From assembly GCA_963706905.1 (NCBI GenBank), contig CAVPNY010000005.1, positions 1 through 64,000 of the forward strand: a DNA stretch of 64,000 nt. The letters run 5' to 3'. How positions within the stretch are numbered: the first letter of the stretch is position 1; each line of letters opens with the position of its first letter. The notes below the pieces were generated by a model, which was not told the DNA's origin, did not search any database, and saw only the letters and a program-made list of their open reading frames with translations. Source of the stretch: CAVPNY01 sp963706905. Lineage in GTDB: Bacteria > Chloroflexota > Anaerolineae > Anaerolineales > UBA4823. A program made the translations under genes and the position numbers. Below are positions 58,221 to 64,000 of the stretch, piece after piece.

Positions 58221-59393
58221 ACAGCCGCGAGCGGGTTGCCCGCACCATCCGCCATGAACTCCCCGATCGAGTGCCCGTCATGTGCCAGCTATCCATGGGC
58301 CACTACCTGTTGAACACCGGCATAGCCCCCCATGTATTCTGGTATACCAACGAGGCGCTTGCCGAAGCCATGGTGACCATGCAGCGCCGCTACCGCTTTG
58401 ATGGCATCCTGGTCAATCTCCCGGGGCGGCCTGATAACTTCTTGAAAGATGTTTCCCGGGTAGACAAAGACGCAGATGGCGAGTGGTTGTCCTGGCGAAA
58501 CAACGATCGCACCTTTATGCCGTGGGACGATATGCCGCACCTTTACCCCGCCAACTCTACCAAACCGGCCCGTGCCGACTTTAATTCCTCGATCCTGACC
58601 ATATGGAAAACATCGATGACTATCCGGGATACGTGTGGAACACCTACCATATGCAAGCGCTGCCCGGGAAGAAAGGCCGTGGCCCGCTGGAAGAAGTCCC
58701 GGATTATTTCTTTAACCTGCTACGGCTGGTCAAAGCCAAGGCCGGCCCCGAGGTCTCGATCCATGCCAGGTCTTTTCGCCCCTCACTTTCTACATGGAGC
58801 TTTTCGGCTACGAAAACGCTTTGATGGGCATGATCACCGACCCCGGCAAAGTACACGCCGTCCTGGACCGCCTCTCCGAGTCGATCGCCCTGTGGGCAGT
58901 CGCCCTGGCTGGACAGGGCATAGACGCCCTGTTGATCTCCTCCGCCTTTGTTGGCACGCCGTTCCTTTCCCGCAGGCACTACCAGGAATTTGTCGTGCCC
59001 TACGAGCGCCGCGTCACCAGCGCCATCAAATCGGCCGGCGCCCCGGTTTACACCCATACCTGCGGCAGCATCGGCGACCGGCTGGACTTGTTCGTCGAAA
59101 CCGGCACCCTGGGCATCGATACCCTTGACCCACCGCCGCTGGGAAATGGCGACCTGGCCGCAGCTAAGCGCGACTTCGGAGAGCAGTTCTTCTTCAAAGG
59201 CAATATGAACTCGGTGGCCATCTTGAGAAATAAAACCGAGGCGGAAGTGATCGCTGAGGCGACGGAACGCATCGAGATTGGCAAACCTGGCGCAGGTTAT
59301 ATCCTGAGCACCGCCTGCTCTGTTGCACCCCACGTAGAACCCTGGAAGATCGAATTGCTTACTCCCCTGGCGGAGGCGATCGGCCGGTATTAG
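58217..59393 (+). CDS. Uroporphyrinogen decarboxylase-superfamily protein 1 (two frameshifts)
   Basis: The URO-D/MtaA/CmuA fold is recognisable from NSRERVARTIRHELPDRVPV (family start) through YRFDGILVNLPGRPDNFL. Frame changes near 58595 and 58775 connect to DDYPGYVWNTYHM and FTFYMELFGYENALMGMITD, then YTHTCGSIGDRLDLFVETGT, GIDTLDPPPLGNGDLAAAKR and FFKGNMNSVAILRNKTEAEV. The HTCG segment matches the zinc-cysteine region of corrinoid methyltransferases rather than heme enzymes. It is in an operon with the ROK regulator, so a role in catabolism or demethylation is more likely than in heme synthesis. The substrate is unknown. Confidence 0.8.
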
Positions 59394-59470
59394 CAGCTAG
59401 ATGACCGGCGGCTGGTTGATGTTCAGGCCTCCGCATATGAAAAGCACCAGCTGCTGATCAGGAAGGTACC

Positions 59471-60613
59471 ATGAACCCTAAAGAGCGCGTGATGACCGCC
59501 TTAAAACGCCAGGTCCCGGACGAGCTCCCGGTCAGCCTATCGATCGGCCCGACCAACGCCCAACGCTGGCTGGGTAAATCCAACTGGCGCGCAGTCTTCC
59601 AGGCGCATCAGATGGTCGGCTCGATCCCCGAGTACGGTTTCCCCTGGTACTCGACTACCGAATCAAATCCGATCTTCATCCCGCACTGGCGGGTGGGCTG
59701 GGATGAGCAGGTCTTTACTGAAGCGCTGCATGACGAGCACGATTATCTGCTCAAAACTCGCCGCATCGCCACGCCTTACGGCAGCCTGAGCTCCCAGGAG
59801 CGCATCGATCAGCCGGAATACATAATGGGCCAAACTCAGGAGCCGCTGATCAAAACGCGGGATGACTATGAAATCTATCTGGCATACATTGAAGAATGGA
59901 TGCGCGTGATCGAGCCAACCGGTATTCCCGAGGATATTCAGGCTATGCACAGGGAGATCGGCGACCAGGGCATCTTTGTCATGTGGCGGACGTTGACCTT
60001 CTATTCTTTCTTCTGGGTGTTAAGGCGGGTTTCCGATTATCTATTGGATTTCTACGATGCACCCGGGCTGATGCAGCAGGTGCTCGACACTACCCGCCAG
60101 GTGAATGCTGCCTTCCTCGATTATTTCAACGGCTCCCCTTCCGATATTTTTATCGTCAACCTTTCCGGCGCCTCCACCAGCATCATCAGTCCGGACTTTT
60201 TCAAGAAGTGGGTGTTCCCCGAGCTGTTATGGCTGTCTGAGCATATCCAGCCCGGAAAATTTCTCGGTTTCCACACCACTGGGAAGATGCGCGCAATCCT
60301 GCCGGTCATGCTGGAAGCCAATCCGGATTTTATCTTGCGATTTGAAAGCCCGCGATTTGGCGGAGACATCTCATTGAGCGAAGCCAAGCGGAAGTATGGC
60401 GACAAAGTCTGCCTGATGGGTGGATACGATCCACATTTCTTCGTCGATTACAGCCTGGACAATATGTGCGATGAAGCCAGACGGTGTATCGACGAAGCAG
60501 CGAAAGATGGAGGGTATATCCTGGCAACCACTGACGCCATCCCTGAGCAGGCTAAGTGGGAAGATATCCGCTTCGTAGTACAAACTGCCAAGGAATACGG
60601 TAAATACAAATAG
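59471..60613 (+). CDS. Uroporphyrinogen decarboxylase-superfamily protein 2
   Basis: This intact 380-residue paralogue begins NPKERVMTALKRQVPDELPV. The barrel has LLDFYDAPGLMQQVLDTTRQ, FIVNLSGASTSIISPDFFKK and HIQPGKFLGFHTTGKMRAIL; the HTCG of the first paralogue is here HTTG, so the likely zinc cysteine is missing. The end has KVCLMGGYDPHFFVDYSLDN and DGGYILATTDAIPEQAKWED. The two proteins probably differ in substrate or chemistry. It is 77 bases after the first paralogue. Confidence 0.82.
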   Translation: MNPKERVMTALKRQVPDELPVSLSIGPTNAQRWLGKSNWRAVFQAHQMVGSIPEYGFPWYSTTESNPIFIPHWRVGWDEQVFTEALHDEHDYLLKTRRIATPYGSLSSQERIDQPEYIMGQTQEPLIKTRDDYEIYLAYIEEWMRVIEPTGIPEDIQAMHREIGDQGIFVMWRTLTFYSFFWVLRRVSDYLLDFYDAPGLMQQVLDTTRQVNAAFLDYFNGSPSDIFIVNLSGASTSIISPDFFKKWVFPELLWLSEHIQPGKFLGFHTTGKMRAILPVMLEANPDFILRFESPRFGGDISLSEAKRKYGDKVCLMGGYDPHFFVDYSLDNMCDEARRCIDEAAKDGGYILATTDAIPEQAKWEDIRFVVQTAKEYGKYK

Positions 60614-60641
60614 TCCAATTTTTTCAGGCAAGGGAATTCTT

Positions 60642-61825
60642 ATGCGCAAAAAATCGATGACTTCGCGCCAGCGGATGGAGACTGCACTCAGCTGCCAATC
60701 ACCTGACTATGTGCCGTGCAGCTTTATGTTATTTAATGCTCTAAAATCACGCTCCAGAGATTATTTTGACTTCATTCAAAATCAGATCGCCTTAGGGCTG
60801 GATACATACGTACAAATCCCTATTCGTCCCCCGATTGTCGTCAACGATTACTATAATTTGCACGGCTTACCAGTATCCCATCATCCATCAGTGAAAATTG
60901 AAGAAAGGGTAAGCTATCCAGAAGATGAAGATTATCCTGTGCTGATTAAGGAGTATTTCACACCTGCAGGTAAATTATCCGCAGAAATAAGGAAAACTCC
61001 GGATTGGCGCTGGGGTAATCATGTGCCATTCCTGGATGATTTCATTACCCCGCGTTCCCGAAAATTTATTATCAACGAGCCGGAAGATCTGGATGCATTC
61101 GGATTTCTGCTGGCTGATTTATCACCTGGTGAGATCGAAGCATTCAAGAAAGAAGCTTTGATGGCAAAAACCTATGCCGACGAAAAGCATTTACTCGTGG
61201 TAGGCGGCTGGGGAGTAGGGGCTGATCTTATCGGCTGGGTTCATGGCCTCGAAAACATGATGTTTACCAGTTACGACCGTCCCGCCTTCTTGTCGGAAAT
61301 GCTAGACATTATCGCCAGGTGGAATCGGAAGCGGATGGAAGTGATTTTAGATGCCGGGATTCACTTGTTTATCAAACGCGCCTGGTATGAAAACTGCGAT
61401 TTCTGGTCCCCAAAAGCCTGGAGACAGTTCATATATCCAATATTAAAAGCAGACGTGGAATGTGCGCATGATTATCATGCAAAGTTCGGTTATCTTATTA
61501 CATCCAATAGCATGCCGTTATTGGATATGTTTGCTGAAATTGGAGTTGATTGCCTAATCGGCGTCGATCCTGCTCGATGGGACATAAAGATGACCAAAGA
61601 AAAGCTGGTTGGGAAAGTATGTCTGTGGGGCGGGTTAATGGTTATAACACCATCGAGCTGGGAAGGCCGGATCAAGTGCGCGCAGAAACACAGGAAGCCA
61701 TGCGTCTCTTCAATCCGCCTGAGGGTTATATTCTTTCACCTGTTGATAATATTCGTGAGGACACATCTGTTTCCCAACAAAATGTAGCAGTTATGATAGA
61801 TGAATGGCTGAAGCTGCGAAAATAA
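60642..61825 (+). CDS. Uroporphyrinogen decarboxylase-superfamily protein 3 (one frameshift)
   Basis: This is a third paralogue of about 394 residues. It starts KSMTSRQRMETALSCQSPDY, with LLVVGGWGVGADLIGWVHGL and LIKRAWYENCDFWSPKAWRQ-like segments, then YLITSNSMPLLDMFAEIGVD. The frame changes near 61635: KVCLWGG continues as VNGYNTIELGRPDQVRAETQ and PPEGYILSPVDNIREDTS to a stop at 61823-61825. The region corresponding to HTCG reads ITSNSM, again without Cys. Its base composition is more AT-rich than its neighbours, suggesting a separate origin. Confidence 0.8.
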
Positions 61826-61888
61826 CTTTAGCAAAAAAAGAATTCTTGCAAGCCTTGAAAATGGAAGAAATCTAGCACAAGGAGATTT

Positions 61889-62118
61889 GCCCTGGCATAC
61901 GCCGTGTTGACTAATAAGGCGCAAGGGTCGGAGTTCCCGGCGGTAGTCATCCCGCTGCTGACGGCACATTACCTGATGCTGCAGCGCAACCTGCTGTACA
62001 CGGCGATCACACGCGCCCGGCAGCTATGCGTGCTGGTGGGCAGCAAACGGGCTATCGGCATCGCGGTGCGCAACAACCAGGTTGCCCGGCGCTACACAGC
62101 GCTGGACTGGCGGCTGCA
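61889..62118 (+). pseudogene. Duplicated 3' fragment of recD2
   Basis: Bases 61916-62118 match 44911-45113 at 198 of 203 positions without gaps; weaker similarity starts at 61892. It encodes only helicase motifs V-VI (KAQGSEFPAVVIPL, LLYTAITRAR). Four of the five differences are synonymous. With the intact recD2 it brackets the 16.8-kb catabolic island in direct orientation. Confidence 0.9.
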
Positions 62119-62149
62119 AATTATAGAATAATTGAAACCCTATCCAAGA

Positions 62150-63629
62150 ATGAACCGGATCAACAGACCTTCTCAAACACCAATCCCGGATGAAGCCAGG
62201 GCAGGGGACCTGATCCTGGAGCCAGCCAGCCAACCGGCGAAGACGGGTGATATCCCGGCTGAGCAGGGCACGCTGATCGCGCCGAAATCGCAGCGATCCA
62301 GGGAGTCGCCTGATCGCCCTACCCGTGATCCGCTACCCGGCCAGCGGGCAGCAACCCGCGGAGCCGATCTTCTATCTGGCAGGCGGTCCGGGAAGGAGCA
62401 ACCTGGGCTTCAAGCCGCCGCCTGACTTGCTGGCAGATCATGACATCGTGCTGGTGGGTTACCGGGGTGTGGATGGATCCATTAAATTGGACTGCCCGCA
62501 TGTGAAGAAAGCCATGAGAGGCAAAGGAAAGGATGTGTTGAGCGCGGCGTCGCGCGCCAATCTGGCACAGGCGGCCGATATGGATATTGAGCATCTCACC
62601 CAACAAGGCATTGATCTGGCGGGGTATACGACCGAGGAAGTGATCGCTGACCTGGAGATGGCGCGCAGCGGGTTTGGCTACAAGCGGATCAATTTATTGA
62701 GCGAAAGCTACGGGACGCGCATCGCCCAGATGTACGCCTGGCAACACCCTGAAAGCATCCACCGCTCGGTGATGATCGGAGTCAATCCACCAGGGCGATT
62801 CGTGTGGGAGGCAGCCAAGATCGACCAGCAGATCGGAACCGATGCCCGCCTGTGGGCGCAGGATCCGAGCAGGGCGGCGCAAACCCCAGACCTGGCTGAA
62901 GCGATGCGGATGGCGGCGCAGAACATGCCAGAGCGCTGGACGCTCTTCCCGATCAATCCAGGCAAGGTGAAAGCGATGGCCTTTGCCATGCTATTTAACC
63001 GCAAGAGCGCGGCCCTGGTGTATGACGCCTTCCTGGCTTCTCAGCGGGGCGACCCGAGCGGGCTGGCGCTGCTTTCCCTGGCGTATGATATCACAATTCC
63101 AGCTTTGTTCACGTGGGGCGACTTTTTCTCCAAAGCTTACAATGCGGATTACGATCCCAGCCGCGACTATGCCAGCGAGCTTGACCCCCCGGATTCTATC
63201 CTGGGGACGCCCCTGAGCCTCTTATTCTGGGGAAGCGGGATAAAGTGGCCGGTGAAAAGCCGGCCGGCCGAGCTGCGCAGGGTCCAACGCAGTGAGGTCG
63301 AAACTTTGCTGGTCAGCGGCAGCGCCGACTTCTCAACACCGGCGGAGTACGCAGCCCGGGAACTGCTGCCCCACCTGACACACGGCGAGCACATGATCCT
63401 GGCTGAGATGGGGCATGTGGGGGATTTCTGGCAATTACAACCGCGCGCGGCGCTGCACCTGGTGAAGACCTTTTACGCCACCGGGCGGATCGAAACCATC
63501 CAATTCCGGTACCAGCCAATGGACTTTCAGGTAAGCTGGGGGTTTCCGAAGCTGGCCAAGATCGCCCTGGGGTTGGGATTCATCCTGATCTTGCTAGTTG
63601 CCGCGGGGCTGATGGCGATACTCAGATAA
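62150..63629 (+). CDS. Alpha/beta hydrolase, tripeptidyl/proline aminopeptidase-like, C-terminal membrane anchor (one frameshift)
   Basis: The protein is about 490 residues. The 5' part (DLILEPASQPAKTGD, then EQGTLIAPKS) changes frame near 62300 and continues with GSRLIALPVIRYPASGQQPA and IFYLAGGPGRSN, the oxyanion region. The nucleophile elbow is INLLSESYGTRIAQMYAWQH, the acid is in LLVSGSADFSTPAEYAAREL and the His in MGHVGDFWQL. A hydrophobic helix (IALGLGFILILLVAAGLMAI) ends the protein. Serine peptidase activity on short N-terminal peptides is likely. The N-terminus is uncertain because the recD2 fragment abuts it; an original signal segment may have been lost at the junction. Confidence 0.75.
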
Positions 63630-63641
63630 GGTCATCCAAAC

Positions 63642-64000
63642 CTATCCAAGCACCTGAGCCAGGAAATCCAGGATCAACTCCAGCGGGTTCGGCTCGATTT
63701 CGGGGGAGATCAGCATCATTCCGTGGGCATCCCCGGGAAACTCAAACCTGGTGTAGTTATCTCCCTGGGCGGTGCTGCAAACTGCAGCCGAGGGGGCATC
63801 CACCTGCGCAGACAGGCACCAGGCAGGCTTGAAGGGGTTCTCCGCTCCCAGTGTGCTGACGGCTTCTGCGTAGAGCACCGTCAGGTAATCACCCAGTGAA
63901 AGGGAGAGGGCGCCCTGGCAGAAATTGGGGCGCTGCGGGGTGATGGCGCTGGTCGCCGAGGAGGGGAATGAGCACAGGCGCCCGAGAGATGAATGGAGAA
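63642..64000 (-). CDS. Hydrolase, C-terminal part (dienelactone-hydrolase-like), cut by the window edge
   Basis: One frame is open from base 64000 to a TAG at 63642-63644, about 118 residues. The end (NYTRFEFPGDAHGMMLISPE, then NPLELILDFLAQVLG) fits the final His strand and helix of an alpha/beta hydrolase such as dienelactone hydrolase. The upstream part lies outside the window, and the cysteine-rich middle (CSFPSSATSAITP) is less typical. It converges on the preceding hydrolase with 12 bases between the stops. Confidence 0.5.
   Translation of the reverse strand, partial: LHSSLGRLCSFPSSATSAITPQRPNFCQGALSLSLGDYLTVLYAEAVSTLGAENPFKPAWCLSAQVDAPSAAVCSTAQGDNYTRFEFPGDAHGMMLISPEIEPNPLELILDFLAQVLG

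Noticed and set aside
58217..61825. Heme biosynthesis (hemE) operon
   Set aside because: Three diverged paralogues beside a sugar regulator, none with other heme genes, fit the catabolic or methyltransferase branch better.

Overview
The window looks like a chromosomal contig from a Chloroflexota bacterium, most probably class Anaerolineae. This is inference. The supporting signs are a GC-rich coding style, three LytR-CpsA-Psr (LCP) wall-type proteins with no LPS genes in view, a PIN-TRAM/cysS/rlmB order like that of Gram-positives, menaquinone methyltransferase plus UbiX, and intergenic spaces full of eroded palindromes. I saw no rRNA, tRNA or CRISPR array. More than twenty clear genes carry one or more single- or double-base indels, often in short homopolymers, while neighbours are intact. 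Many breaks are therefore probably assembly errors. I give such genes their full extent and mark where the frame changes.

Layout. 1-3.4 kb (minus): rlmB, cysS and a membrane PIN-TRAM protein. 4-9.7 kb: a UMF1-type MFS permease with an extra beta-sandwich insert, ubiE/menG, ubiX, a PNPOx-like flavoprotein and two SAM methyltransferases. 9.8-20.5 kb: UDP-glucose dehydrogenase, an Rrf2 regulator with palindromic operator candidates, urocanase without other hut genes, a membrane protein, MFS permeases, an LCP protein, NH3-dependent NAD synthetase and an AbrB/PIN toxin-antitoxin pair. 20.7-23.2 kb: an ABC ATPase fused to its permease.

23.3-39.7 kb is a defence-type island bracketed by two copies of a ~93 bp MITE-like element in opposite orientation. 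It holds a nucleotidyltransferase pair, a type I restriction-modification locus (hsdR, a wrecked hsdS, a CBS-HEPN-DUF4268-like protein, a REP-associated tyrosine transposase, hsdM), a HARE-HTH/Mrr/RAMA endonuclease, a HEAT-like gene between direct repeats, a solitary transposase-derived DUF4096 protein and an ABC-F ATPase. REP-like palindromes lie in frame inside hsdR, the transposase and hsdM, and other palindromes lie inside the ABC-F gene.

39.8-45.1 kb: two tandem LCP proteins and recD2. 45.1-61.9 kb: a carbohydrate-catabolism island, with a ROK regulator, a SIS isomerase/deaminase, an amidohydrolase, two DUF4432 epimerase-like proteins, a polysaccharide deacetylase, a sugar ABC importer, a PIG-L deacetylase, a second ROK regulator with its own promoter and operator candidate, and three URO-D-superfamily proteins. 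It is followed by a 203 bp, 97.5% identical copy of the recD2 3' end, so the island sits between recD2-derived direct repeats. 62.1-64 kb: an alpha/beta hydrolase and the end of another hydrolase on the minus strand.

The strongest candidates for something new are the CBS-HEPN protein inside the type I RM operon, the REP/transposase system that writes the same peptide into host genes, and the amino-sugar-like island with three URO-D paralogues.
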